From Alteromonas lipotrueae (lineage in GTDB: Bacteria; Pseudomonadota; Gammaproteobacteria; Enterobacterales; Alteromonadaceae): a stretch of 64,000 bases of DNA. The DNA lies in NCBI RefSeq assembly GCF_019249215.1, contig NZ_JAESDI010000007.1, positions 62,001 to 126,000 on the forward strand, given 5' to 3'. Under the pieces are notes generated by a model, which saw only the letters and a program-made list of their open reading frames with translations, was not told the DNA's origin and did no database searches. Shown one piece after another: positions 54,609 through 63,280 of this stretch. Position 1 is the stretch's first letter, and every line of letters starts with the position of its first letter. A program made the position numbers and the translations under genes.

Positions 54609-57182
54609 ATGAAACTAAGTTCATATTCATTAATTGCCGCAGCATTGGTTATGGCAGGTTGTCAGCCAGCGACAGACGAGGCTAGCACGCCGAAAACTGA
54701 GCTGACTGAGCAAGCATCACAAAAATCAGTCCCCGACTTTTGGCCTGAAATTACCTTTAGTACAGAAAACAGCGAAGCGGTAGAAGAAAAAGTAAACGCT
54801 ATTTTAGCCACCATGACCCTTGAGCAAAAAGTGGCGCAAACTATACAGCCTGAAATTCGCGATGTGACTCTAGAAGACATGCGTACCTACGGGTTTGGTT
54901 CGTACTTAAATGGCGGTGGTGCATTTCCCAATAATGATAAGCACGCTACACCTCAAGATTGGATTGCCATTGCGGATGCCATGTATCAAGCATCAATAGA
55001 CGACTCTATTGACGGAAGCACCATTCCTACTATGTGGGGAACCGATGCAGTACATGGTCACAACAATGTCATTGGCGCTACCTTGTTTCCACATAATATT
55101 GGTTTGGGTGCGATGAACGACCCTGCCATTATCACTCAAATTGCCGAAGCGACTGCCAAAGAAGTACGTGCAACTGGCATTGATTGGATATTCGCGCCAA
55201 CTGTTGCGGTAGCCCGTGATGATCGTTGGGGTAGAACTTATGAAAGCTATTCAGAAGACCCTGCCATTGTAGGCGCTTATGCCAAGGCTATTGTATCTGG
55301 CATGCAAGGCGATATTGCCAGTGGCAGCATTGACGATAACCATGTTATCTCAACGGTAAAGCACTTTATTGGTGATGGCGGAACACAAGGTGGCGACGAT
55401 CAAGGTAACAACATTGCCGACGAAGAAACCTTATTTCGCATTCACGCACAAGGCTACGTTGAAGGCTTAAATGCTGGCTCACAGTCGGTAATGGCCTCAT
55501 TCAACAGCTGGCATGGCAAGAAAATTCACGGCAGCAAATACCTGCTAACCGATGTACTTAAAGACAAGATGGGCTTTGACGGTTTTGTAGTCGGTGATTG
55601 GAATGGTCACGGTCAAATTGAAGGCTGTACTAACGAAAGCTGCCCACAAGCTATGAATGCAGGGCTTGATGTCTTTATGGTGCCTACCAGTGCTTGGAAA
55701 CCTTTGTACGAAAACACCATTGCACAGGTTAAATCAGGCATTATTCCACAGTCTCGTTTAGACGATGCGGTACGCCGCGTATTGCGGGTTAAAGTGCGCA
55801 TGGGTCTGTTTGAGCAACCCTCTCCGGCTAACCGTGCGTTGTCGGGTAATAGCGAAATTATTGGTGCACAAGCACATCGCGATATTGCTCGTGCAGCGGT
55901 TCGAAAGTCGCTAGTGATGCTTAAAAACCAAGATAACTTGCTGCCCCTAGCGCCAAATATGAACGTGGTTGTTGCTGGTGATGCTGCCCATAATATAGGT
56001 AAGCAATCAGGCGGCTGGACTATAACGTGGCAAGGCACGGGTAATCAGAACAGCGACTTCCCAGGTGCAACCTCTATTTTTGAGGGTATTGAGCAAGCGG
56101 TTAGCGAAGCCGGCGGAACCGCTACGCTATTTGAAGGAACAGCGTTTGAAGCAGGTGTGATTGAAACCGCTTCAAAAGCAAAACCTGATGTGGCGATTAT
56201 CGTATTTGGTGAAAACCCTTATGCTGAAGGCAATGGCGATATTTCAAATGTTGAATATCAACGTGGCGACAAGTCAGATCTTGCGCTGTTGAAATCTTTC
56301 CAAGCCCAAGGTATTCCTGTTGTGTCTGTTTTCATTACCGGCCGTCCACTGTGGGTAAACCCAGAAATTAACGCCAGTGATGCATTTGTAGTAGCCTGGT
56401 TACCTGGCTCTGAAGGCCAAGGTGTTGCCGATGTATTATTCACCAAGCAAAACGGTGAAATTAACTATCCTATGCACGGTAAATTGTCATTCTCATGGCC
56501 AGCAACGCCGACCCAAATTGTGAATAAAGATGACGGCAATACTGCACAATTTGCTTACGGTTATGGTTTAGCATTCGGCGAGTCTGATCCTATCGAAGCG
56601 CCGCTGTCTGAGTCGACTGGCGTTGATGCAAACGCACCGTTACCTGCTCATGATATTTACGTACTTTCTACACAAAAGCCTTGGCAGCTAATGATTAAAG
56701 ACGCCTCGGGTGATACTACGGTAGCAAGCAATACGGTGGAATCTGAAGGCGCAAGCGTGCGTACCACTGACCGCATGGTGCAAGAAGATAGCCTATCGCT
56801 AACGTTTACTGACCAAGCGACTGTAGGCTTCTATTCGCCCTTCCCTGAAGATATGCGTGATTACAGTGAAGATGAATCTGCGCTTGTTCTAGATGTGAAA
56901 TTAGCAGAAGGCCGAGATAACCTTAGTGTTTCTATTGGTTGTAGTAGCAGTGATTGCGGTGTGTCTTTGCCGTTAAATAGCTTCGCGGCGAATTCAAACG
57001 AATGGCAAACGGTTGTTATTCCTTCACGCTGTTTCGTAGAAGCAGGCGCGTCATTTGCTGAGCTTTTCTCACCATTTGCGCTTAACGCTCACACCTCGGC
57101 GTCACTATTGGTGTCCAATGTACGTTTGGAAGCGAATGCATCTAGCGATGATGCGGCAGTGTCAGACATTGCGTGCCCATAG
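54609..57182 (+). CDS. GH3 exo-beta-glucanase/beta-glucosidase lipoprotein
   Basis: 857 residues. Lipoprotein signal with lipobox VMAGC (Cys17). GH3 N-terminal barrel: TMWGTDAVHGHNNVIGATLFPHNIGLGAM, KHFIGDGGTQGGDDQGNN, and the nucleophile Asp330 in GFVVGDWNGHGQIEG. GH3 C-terminal domain (about 420-640) with GGWTITWQGTGNQNSDFPG; then an additional beta-rich C-terminal domain (about 670-855) as in marine ExoP-type exo-1,3/1,4-beta-glucanases. It trims glucose from beta-glucans such as laminarin or cellodextrins outside the inner membrane. Preceded by AAGGG. Followed by a strong terminator. Confidence 0.95.
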   Translation: MKLSSYSLIAAALVMAGCQPATDEASTPKTELTEQASQKSVPDFWPEITFSTENSEAVEEKVNAILATMTLEQKVAQTIQPEIRDVTLEDMRTYGFGSYLNGGGAFPNNDKHATPQDWIAIADAMYQASIDDSIDGSTIPTMWGTDAVHGHNNVIGATLFPHNIGLGAMNDPAIITQIAEATAKEVRATGIDWIFAPTVAVARDDRWGRTYESYSEDPAIVGAYAKAIVSGMQGDIASGSIDDNHVISTVKHFIGDGGTQGGDDQGNNIADEETLFRIHAQGYVEGLNAGSQSVMASFNSWHGKKIHGSKYLLTDVLKDKMGFDGFVVGDWNGHGQIEGCTNESCPQAMNAGLDVFMVPTSAWKPLYENTIAQVKSGIIPQSRLDDAVRRVLRVKVRMGLFEQPSPANRALSGNSEIIGAQAHRDIARAAVRKSLVMLKNQDNLLPLAPNMNVVVAGDAAHNIGKQSGGWTITWQGTGNQNSDFPGATSIFEGIEQAVSEAGGTATLFEGTAFEAGVIETASKAKPDVAIIVFGENPYAEGNGDISNVEYQRGDKSDLALLKSFQAQGIPVVSVFITGRPLWVNPEINASDAFVVAWLPGSEGQGVADVLFTKQNGEINYPMHGKLSFSWPATPTQIVNKDDGNTAQFAYGYGLAFGESDPIEAPLSESTGVDANAPLPAHDIYVLSTQKPWQLMIKDASGDTTVASNTVESEGASVRTTDRMVQEDSLSLTFTDQATVGFYSPFPEDMRDYSEDESALVLDVKLAEGRDNLSVSIGCSSSDCGVSLPLNSFAANSNEWQTVVIPSRCFVEAGASFAELFSPFALNAHTSASLLVSNVRLEANASSDDAAVSDIACP

Positions 57183-57281
57183 TGCATGATTGCAGGGCTA
57201 ACGGGCTAGTGCTTATCTTGGCCTATCTTGGCTTAAGTTAGCCCTAAGCTAGCCTTAAGTTAGCACTTGCAATATAAATAT

Positions 57282-57311
57282 TAAAAACGGGAGCCTAGGC
57301 TCCCGTTTTTT
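57282..57311. terminator. Bidirectional terminator between GH3 and the sulfur-oxyanion operon
   Basis: AAAACGGGAGCC-TAGG-type centre-CTCCCGTTTTTT: stem CGGGAGCC/GGCTCCCG with A- and T-runs on both sides. It ends the plus-strand GH3 transcript and the minus-strand sorB-like transcript. Just before it, 57210-57262 carries imperfect short repeats of CTTAAGTTAGC/TATCTTGGC. Confidence 0.9.
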
Positions 57312-57353
57312 ATGTTTGTCATCTAGGTGTTTTAGCTTTTAATTGCGATAAAA

Positions 57354-57707
57354 CTAGTCAGATTCTTTCGGCATTAAATGGGCCGGAATGGGTGCACGGC
57401 GACTCTGTGTTTTAGGTCCATACCACGTAGTTAGATAATCTAAAATGACAGGTTCAGCATCACCTAAGGGCCATAGCTTTTGCGTGCTTTGCATCCAGCG
57501 TATCGTCTCAAGCCAGCGTTCACGGCTCATTTGATTTTGCGAAATAAGCTTAGCGGAATGACACGCCGTACAATGTGCAGCCACCATGTTATGCCCCGTG
57601 GCGTCAATAAGTCCTGTAGCGGGATTGAGCTTATGTTCGTTAGCTCGCGTTGCTAGTGATGTTGTACATAACACCGATAGCATTAGCGCGCTTGTCAGCC
57701 TGTTCAT
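57354..57707 (-). CDS. sorB: Monohaem cytochrome c subunit, SorB-like
   Basis: 117 residues with a signal peptide (about 1-22) and one haem-binding CTACH motif (Cys46, Cys49, His50), typical of the small cytochrome subunit paired with periplasmic molybdenum sulfite dehydrogenases. Context is decisive: the molybdoenzyme gene ends 3 bases upstream. It would accept electrons from sulfite oxidation and pass them to the respiratory chain. Last gene of the operon. Confidence 0.8.
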   Translation of the reverse strand: MNRLTSALMLSVLCTTSLATRANEHKLNPATGLIDATGHNMVAAHCTACHSAKLISQNQMSRERWLETIRWMQSTQKLWPLGDAEPVILDYLTTWYGPKTQSRRAPIPAHLMPKESD

Positions 57708-57710
57708 TGG

Positions 57711-59090
57711 CTACACCACCTTCACTGCAACGCGATGACACGCATTGTTTAGGTAGCCTTTGGGGTTCCAACCAGGCAGTACCATTGGCTGAGACCGGCC
57801 GTTGGCATCTTCTGCTCGCGCCCAAATTTCGTAATACCCGGCTTGTTTAAAACTTATATCGGCGTTGAAATGTTGCCACGCGTGGCGATTAACGGGTTTC
57901 GACAACGCGCTTTGCTGCCAGGTTTGTCCAAAATCAATTGAAGTAAAAACCTTGGCTATCTCGGCTTCGCCGCTCCATGCATGCCCACGCACTGCCAATG
58001 CTTTACCTTTGCTGTGCTCGGCACCTGACTTAGGATGGGTAATTAAGGATTTCACCGGCATAGCTTCAATAATGCACATTTCGTCTTCTGGTACGCTAGT
58101 CCCCGGGGCAACGGGCTTGCACGGCACGCGATATGCATTACCGCCCATTTTGGCACCATCGTGAACCCTGTCTCTAATAACAATTTTAGACAGCCACTTA
58201 CCCGATGTGGAAGCAGGCCAACCGCCAAACATTAACCGCATAGGGAAGCCGTTCATAAGCGGTAGCGGTTCGCCATTCATTTCAAAAGCAATTAACGATT
58301 CATCTTCTAGCGCTTTGCTAATAGGTACGCCACGAGAGATCGCTGCTTTGCCCGGCGTTCGACTCAAATGTAAGTCTTCACCGTAGTAACCAATGTAGAC
58401 AGCATCATCTTTGATACCTACTGCGTTAAGTACGTCTTTTAAACGTACTCCCGTCCATGACGGGCAGCCTACCGCGCCGGTAGTCCATTGATTTCCGCTG
58501 GCCGCAGGCGAAAATTCAGCTCTACCATTACCACCGCACTCAAGAGTTAATTGATAGGTGTAGTGTTTAAAATTGGCTTTAAGCTCACTTAACGTAAAAG
58601 TGCGTGATGTTGCTGCCGACTCCCCTTCAATAGTGAGTGTCCACGCATTTTCATCAAAATCTTTAGGTGTTATTTCAGGTACAATCCCGTTGTTTCGCAC
58701 AAATAATTTCGACGCTGGCGTAATCTTATCGTCAAGTAAATGCGCGGGTGTTTCGGCGTTAATCGGTCTGTCGTTTAGCACCACTAACCCATCTTTGCCT
58801 TCAATGCTAAAAGGCGTTTCTGTTTGTGCTAATGCAGCGGGAATAAGCCCTGCTGGCATAAACCGGCCATAAACAATTTCTGCGCCTAGTAACAATGAGA
58901 GGGTTTTAAATCCTGATAGAAAACCACGGCGTGTAAGGCCATCGGTTTTACGCCCAAATACCTGTTCGTCGGCGGCGATAGGATTTTCGGCGTAAAGGGC
59001 ATGTATACCGGTTTTGTTTACTGAAGGCTGTTGGTCTGATGATTCAGAATGCGTGCTCACACCCTGCTTAGATTTGTTTGAGATAGGCAC
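57711..59090 (-). CDS. sorA: Sulfite oxidase-family molybdenum enzyme, SorA-like
   Basis: 459 residues. Tat signal with TRRGFLSGF (Arg54-Arg55) after a 50-residue leader, and hydrophobic segment ending ALAQ. Molybdopterin-binding domain (about 95-330) with the Mo-ligand Cys185 in LTLECGGNGRAEF, and ASGNQWTTGAVGCPSWTGVRLKDVL. A C-terminal Mo-co dimerisation domain (about 340-455; VRGHAWSGEAEIAKVFTSIDFGQTWQQS) is complete. It oxidises sulfite to sulfate in the periplasm with the cytochrome encoded next. The family also contains enzymes acting on other substrates, so sulfite is inferred from context. Confidence 0.85.
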   Translation of the reverse strand: MPISNKSKQGVSTHSESSDQQPSVNKTGIHALYAENPIAADEQVFGRKTDGLTRRGFLSGFKTLSLLLGAEIVYGRFMPAGLIPAALAQTETPFSIEGKDGLVVLNDRPINAETPAHLLDDKITPASKLFVRNNGIVPEITPKDFDENAWTLTIEGESAATSRTFTLSELKANFKHYTYQLTLECGGNGRAEFSPAASGNQWTTGAVGCPSWTGVRLKDVLNAVGIKDDAVYIGYYGEDLHLSRTPGKAAISRGVPISKALEDESLIAFEMNGEPLPLMNGFPMRLMFGGWPASTSGKWLSKIVIRDRVHDGAKMGGNAYRVPCKPVAPGTSVPEDEMCIIEAMPVKSLITHPKSGAEHSKGKALAVRGHAWSGEAEIAKVFTSIDFGQTWQQSALSKPVNRHAWQHFNADISFKQAGYYEIWARAEDANGRSQPMVLPGWNPKGYLNNACHRVAVKVV

Positions 59091-59153
59091 GCATTGCCTC
59101 CTTTACGAGTGCATTTTTGACGAAAAACTAACTTAAAAAAGCTAATTCAAGAA

Positions 59154-60155
59154 CTAGTTCAAAAACAGATAACCTAAAATAAGTAAAGCTATCCACAGGG
59201 TTTCCGTCACGATAAGTACTATAGGTAACATGCCCACTTCAGCCAGCTTACCTAAGTTTGATTTCATACCAATGGCAGTGATCGATACCACAAGGAAAAA
59301 TCGTGATATCTGTGAACCTGAATCGATAACCACTTCAGGTAGGGTAACAAAACTATTTAATAGCATAAGCGCCACAAATCCCACTAAGAACACGGGTAGC
59401 TTAGGCATCTCGCCATCTAAATCCTGCACGCTACTGTGCGCACGTTTTACTATCACCATCATGATCATAACAACGGGTAACAACATGGCAACGCGGACTA
59501 ATTTAGTTAACGTAGCCATATCGCCCGCGTCTTCAGACACCGAATAACCGGCGCCTACTACTTGCGCCACATCGTGAATCGTGCCACCTAGAAAAATACC
59601 CGCTTCGGTATCGTTCATACCCAATTGCCCAGCGATAATAGGGTAAACAATCATGGCAATAGTAGACATGGCCGTTACGCCAATCACCGTAAGCAAGGTA
59701 TCTCGCTCGTGGTTTTTCCCAGCAGGCAGAATAGTAGAAATCGCTAATGCCGCAGATGCACCGCAAATAGCTACCGAGCCACCGGTGAGTGCACCGAAGC
59801 GCTTTTGCATACCTACACTTTTTGCCATTACCACACCCAACACTATGGTTGAGAAAATCGCAAAGGCTAGCATGGCTGCGGTTTGCCAGCCAAGAACGAC
59901 TAAGTCGCCCAAAGCAATACGCAACCCCAGCAACACCACGCCTGCACGCAATAGCGTACTGGCAGTAAAATCAATGCCGCACTTGCACACCCCATCGGCC
60001 TGATACAAAAATGAGATTGCCATACCCAGTAGCAGCGCGAACAACATGGCGGGCGCGCCATAATGCTCACTTAAAAAAAGCGCTGCCATACCGGTTATTG
60101 TAGCAATACCAAAACCAGGCCAAATCGATTTACACTTTGCGGCAAACTCGGTCAT
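59154..60155 (-). CDS. YeiH/UPF0324 family putative sulfate exporter
   Basis: 333 residues, about ten to eleven membrane helices. Family landmarks: FTASTLLRAGVVLLGLRIALGDLV, GGSVAICGASAALAISTILPA, and GIFLGGTIHDVAQVVGAGYSVS. The YeiH group is annotated as a putative sulfate exporter on the basis of linkage to sulfonate catabolism genes; transport has not been firmly shown. It lies 5 bases after the dioxygenase gene and 63 bases before sorA. Confidence 0.9.
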   Translation of the reverse strand: MTEFAAKCKSIWPGFGIATITGMAALFLSEHYGAPAMLFALLLGMAISFLYQADGVCKCGIDFTASTLLRAGVVLLGLRIALGDLVVLGWQTAAMLAFAIFSTIVLGVVMAKSVGMQKRFGALTGGSVAICGASAALAISTILPAGKNHERDTLLTVIGVTAMSTIAMIVYPIIAGQLGMNDTEAGIFLGGTIHDVAQVVGAGYSVSEDAGDMATLTKLVRVAMLLPVVMIMMVIVKRAHSSVQDLDGEMPKLPVFLVGFVALMLLNSFVTLPEVVIDSGSQISRFFLVVSITAIGMKSNLGKLAEVGMLPIVLIVTETLWIALLILGYLFLN

Positions 60156-60160
60156 AACAA

Positions 60161-61153
60161 TTAACGCTCAGCGGCCACAAGTGCCACTAACACTTGGCGC
60201 TTTCTTTCACCAGAGAAGGGGCGGCGGCCATGCATAGCACGATAGTTATCAACCAAGGCAACATCCCCATCTTGCCATTCAAGGTCGAAAGTAAACTGCT
60301 GCGATAGTTCAGCAATTCGCTCTAACCCTTCTTTGGGAATAGCAGAGCCATCGCCAAAGGTGATGGCTGAAGATGGATTTTCACGCACACCTTTCCACCC
60401 CATGTAAGCCGCGATTAATTGGTTATAAAATGAATGTGAACCATCGCCTAAATCAATAACCGCGGGTAACTCAGGAGTAACGGCGCGTAAGCTACCATCT
60501 TCCAACCATTCCCAGCTGTAGCCGAGCTCTTTTAATTTGGCTTCGCCTTCTGCTGTACTTTCTACACTTAACGTGCTTTTCCAGCTGCGGCCTTGACCAG
60601 AATTAGCATCATCGGCAGCAGGCATGGTGGTAGTGTACTTCAAGCCTTTTTCAGCAAAATCGCTAGCAAGCGTTGGGTTTTCAGCCTTTAATGCTTCAAA
60701 CAATTTATCTGAACGGCATAAGGGTGTCGCACCACCCTCGTCGGCTGCTGACTGGCAGTAAAAGAATACTTTGCTAGGTGAAATTGGCGTTTGTGCCATT
60801 TCGTGATGTAAGAAAATTTCTACATCTTTAGGCGCTTCGTTTGCAGTAAAAACCCGTTCTGTGAAATTAATGCGAACTGCATTAGATAGCGACTCTTTGT
60901 AGGTGAAGTTTGCATAACCAAAACCGGCTGAAAAAATATCAAAGGTTTCCGCAGAGTTTAAAGGAAACCCTCTAAACAACAACGCCCCCGATATGGCGAG
61001 TTGTGCTTCTAGCTCAGCCTGATTTTGTTGAATAAACATCACCGTTTCTTCAACGGTTTTACAGCCATCGTTATTCACCACAATTTGCGGGAAGACTTGA
61101 CCGTTATAGCGGTGTTGGGTTGGCACATTGGCATATTCGATTGCGTTGCTCAT
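60161..61153 (-). CDS. TauD/TfdA-family Fe(II)/2-oxoglutarate dioxygenase
   Basis: 330 residues, double-stranded beta-helix. Iron ligands HHE (His116-x-Glu118) and distal His308 in YRAMHGRRPF, with Arg318 for 2-oxoglutarate. The HxE variant, together with HEMAQTPISPSKVFFYC and DEGGATPLCRSD, places it nearer the clavaminate synthase/SyrP branch than classic TauD (HxD). It probably hydroxylates a small polar substrate; in TauD-type enzymes this leads to C-S cleavage and sulfite release. Context of sulfite genes supports a sulfonate but the substrate is unproven. Starts 9 bases after the reductase. Confidence 0.85.
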   Translation of the reverse strand: MSNAIEYANVPTQHRYNGQVFPQIVVNNDGCKTVEETVMFIQQNQAELEAQLAISGALLFRGFPLNSAETFDIFSAGFGYANFTYKESLSNAVRINFTERVFTANEAPKDVEIFLHHEMAQTPISPSKVFFYCQSAADEGGATPLCRSDKLFEALKAENPTLASDFAEKGLKYTTTMPAADDANSGQGRSWKSTLSVESTAEGEAKLKELGYSWEWLEDGSLRAVTPELPAVIDLGDGSHSFYNQLIAAYMGWKGVRENPSSAITFGDGSAIPKEGLERIAELSQQFTFDLEWQDGDVALVDNYRAMHGRRPFSGERKRQVLVALVAAER

Positions 61154-61162
61154 AGTACTCTC

Positions 61163-62125
61163 CTAGTCGTAAATAGGGTGGAAACGATTAAAGGCTGCTT
61201 CACAGAAGTGCCCCGGATCGTTAAAACGTCGATTCATGTTAAGCGCACAAATAGCCTGCATTTCTTCGTCGGTAAGTTCAAAATCAAACAACGCTAAGTT
61301 CTCACGCATTCTTTCAGGCTTCGACGTTTTAGGGATAATGGCATTGCCACGTTGTACGCCCCAGCGAAGTACCACTTGTGCAGGTGTTCTTCCATGAGCC
61401 GTAGCTGCTTTTTTCACGACGTCTTGCTCTAGTACCGACTCCGTTTTATCCGCCATTTCTAGCTCAAGATAAGACAGTGCACCAAGTGGCGAGAACGCAG
61501 TAACGTTCATGTCGTAGTCTTTCGCTAAACGAATCAATCGTTCTTGTGTTAGGTAAGGGTGTGACTCAATTTGCAACATGGCAGGCTTGATACGGGCATA
61601 GCTCATTAGGTCGTGAAGTAGCCCAGTATTGTAATTACACACACCAATACGGCTTACTTTCTTGCTATCTACCAAACCTTCCATGGCTTCCCATGTTTTA
61701 TAAAGTGGAACAGGCGCCAACTCCATTGTTGGGTTGTCTTGCGTGGTATCGTAAAACCACTCAGGTGGATAGCGGGTTTCTATCGGCACAAATTTTTGCG
61801 CTATAGGGAAATGAATCAGATACAAATCGAGATAGTCGAGTTGTAAATCGCTCAATGTTTTTTCAAGTGCTAGCAGCACATGCTCTGGCGCGTGAAAGGT
61901 ATTCCACAGTTTAGACGTGATCCAAAGCTCTTCACGGGTACAAAGGCCATCGTTAATAGCACGCTGAATACCTTCGCCCACTTCTTTCTCGTTGCCATAA
62001 TCAGAAGCGCAGTCTAAGTGACGATAGCCCGCTTTAATCGCTTCGTACGCAGTATCAGCACAGATAGCCGTATCGACTTTCCAGAAGCCAAACCCGACTT
62101 CAGGGATTTTTTCCAACGCGTTCAT
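61163..62125 (-). CDS. Aldo/keto reductase
   Basis: 320 residues from the ATG at 62125, which is preceded by AGGA; the frame is open 16 codons further. It has the AKR barrel: KIPEVGFGFWKVDTAICADTAYEAIKAGYRHLDCASDYGNEKEVG (catalytic Asp and Tyr), WITSKLWNTFH (Lys), and YLIHFPI (His); cofactor site NAIIPKTSKPERMRENL indicates NADPH binding. Closest in style to xylose/aldose reductases. It heads the operon AKR-dioxygenase-YeiH-SorA-SorB. It may reduce an aldehyde product of the dioxygenase step. Confidence 0.9.
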   Translation of the reverse strand: MNALEKIPEVGFGFWKVDTAICADTAYEAIKAGYRHLDCASDYGNEKEVGEGIQRAINDGLCTREELWITSKLWNTFHAPEHVLLALEKTLSDLQLDYLDLYLIHFPIAQKFVPIETRYPPEWFYDTTQDNPTMELAPVPLYKTWEAMEGLVDSKKVSRIGVCNYNTGLLHDLMSYARIKPAMLQIESHPYLTQERLIRLAKDYDMNVTAFSPLGALSYLELEMADKTESVLEQDVVKKAATAHGRTPAQVVLRWGVQRGNAIIPKTSKPERMRENLALFDFELTDEEMQAICALNMNRRFNDPGHFCEAAFNRFHPIYD

Positions 62126-62429
62126 ATCTTTAATCCTGTTTAATAGAAAAGACTTTAGTCTTGTATAAGACATAAGTTATTATAGGAGGAATGCCATGTC
62201 AACAAAGTGTTAACAAAATTAATGAGGCACTTACTTTTTGATACTCTCGACGTTATCTTTTTGCTTATTGCGAAGTGACGTTATCGAATAACGATGTGCC
62301 CAAGCCCTAGCGTTAAAGGGCTAGTATTAAAGAGTAGAGCTTTGGCGGGAACAGCGTTAACAAGAGCATAGCGATTTCACACTGCCATGCGTTAAGCGAG
62401 TATAGGGGTGGCTAGGCCTGCGGCCTGCT
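62126..62429. other. Intergenic region between aldo/keto reductase and GntR regulator
   Basis: 304 bases. It holds the reductase promoter area with an operator-like palindrome (62152-62177), the palindrome CGTTAT-CGA-ATAACG (62279-62293), and a small hairpin AGCCCT/AGGGCT (62303-62322). No ORF with a ribosome site. Confidence 0.7.
62152..62177. promoter_or_regulatory. Operator-like palindrome upstream of the aldo/keto reductase
   Basis: Core GTCTTGTATAAGAC (62158-62171) with outer ACTT/AAGT arms, 33 bases before the reductase start codon. A TATAAT on the minus strand (62184-62179) lies immediately upstream, so a bound regulator would block transcription. The core has the GT-N-AC style of GntR/HutC sites, and the HutC-type gene is adjacent. 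Confidence 0.65.
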
Positions 62430-63179
62430 TTAATCAAGTTCTACTTGGTAATGATAATGATCGCTTCTACATTTGCTTTCACGATATTCAATCAGTTTGC
62501 CGTCTATAGATTCTGTCACCCGTGTTACCAGTAACAGCGGCTCGCCGGCCTTTATTTGTAGAAGCTTGGCATCGTTATCTGACGCGAGTACTGCTTTAAT
62601 ACCGTCTCGGGTTTTAAACACGGTTTGATTAAAGTCGGTTTGATAGAAATGGTACAAAGTATGAGGAATATCTTTGCGTTCGTGCATGCCGGCAAAATAT
62701 TTAGCAGGTAGGAAAATCGTTTCCAACATACAAAATTCGTTATCTAAAATGCGTCGACGTTCAAGTTTTGTCACTCGCTCTTTGCCCGATAGCTTTAACG
62801 CGGCTTGTACGCTTTTATCTGGGGATATTAATTCCATGCCAAGCAACTCGGCTTTAGGTAGGTCTGCACCCTTGCCATCAGCTTGCAGCGGGAAAAATCG
62901 AAACAGGGCATCTTGTGCAGTATGCTCGGAAACGAAAGTACCTACACCTTGACGGCGTGTTACAATTTTAGTGTCGGTAAGCAAGGTTAACGCTTTACGA
63001 ACCGTGCCTTGGCTAACATTAAATTCATCAGCCAGTCGAAACTCGCTTGGCAACATTTCACCAGGCTGCCACCGACGTTCCACAATGAGCTGCTTGATAT
63101 ACTCGGCAACTTGCTGATAGAGCGGTTGGAACGCAAGACTGGGACCACTTAATTTGTGGTCGAACTGAGATGAAGACAT
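62430..63179 (-). CDS. GntR-family regulator, HutC subfamily
   Basis: 249 residues: winged HTH at about 20-85 (PLYQQVAEYIKQLIVERRWQPGEMLPSEFRLADEFNVSQGTVRKALTLL) and a UTRA ligand-binding domain at about 100-245. Divergent from the TauE/SafE exporter (101 bases apart) and upstream of the reductase operon on its own strand. It is the probable local regulator of both, sensing a metabolite of the pathway. The ligand is unknown. Confidence 0.92.
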   Translation of the reverse strand: MSSSQFDHKLSGPSLAFQPLYQQVAEYIKQLIVERRWQPGEMLPSEFRLADEFNVSQGTVRKALTLLTDTKIVTRRQGVGTFVSEHTAQDALFRFFPLQADGKGADLPKAELLGMELISPDKSVQAALKLSGKERVTKLERRRILDNEFCMLETIFLPAKYFAGMHERKDIPHTLYHFYQTDFNQTVFKTRDGIKAVLASDNDAKLLQIKAGEPLLLVTRVTESIDGKLIEYRESKCRSDHYHYQVELD

Positions 63180-63280
63180 GAAACCCTAACCTAATGCTTA
63201 ATTTTTGTTGTTATATCATACACAAGAGTTATAGCGCATTTTTGATGTAAATCACATACAACTACAGGTGTAGATGCAAA

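Noticed and set aside
57210-57262. Short repeats of CTTAAGTTAGC and TATCTTGGC, considered as a repeat array
   Set aside because: Too short and irregular for CRISPR or a tandem regulatory array; probably local duplication beside the terminator.
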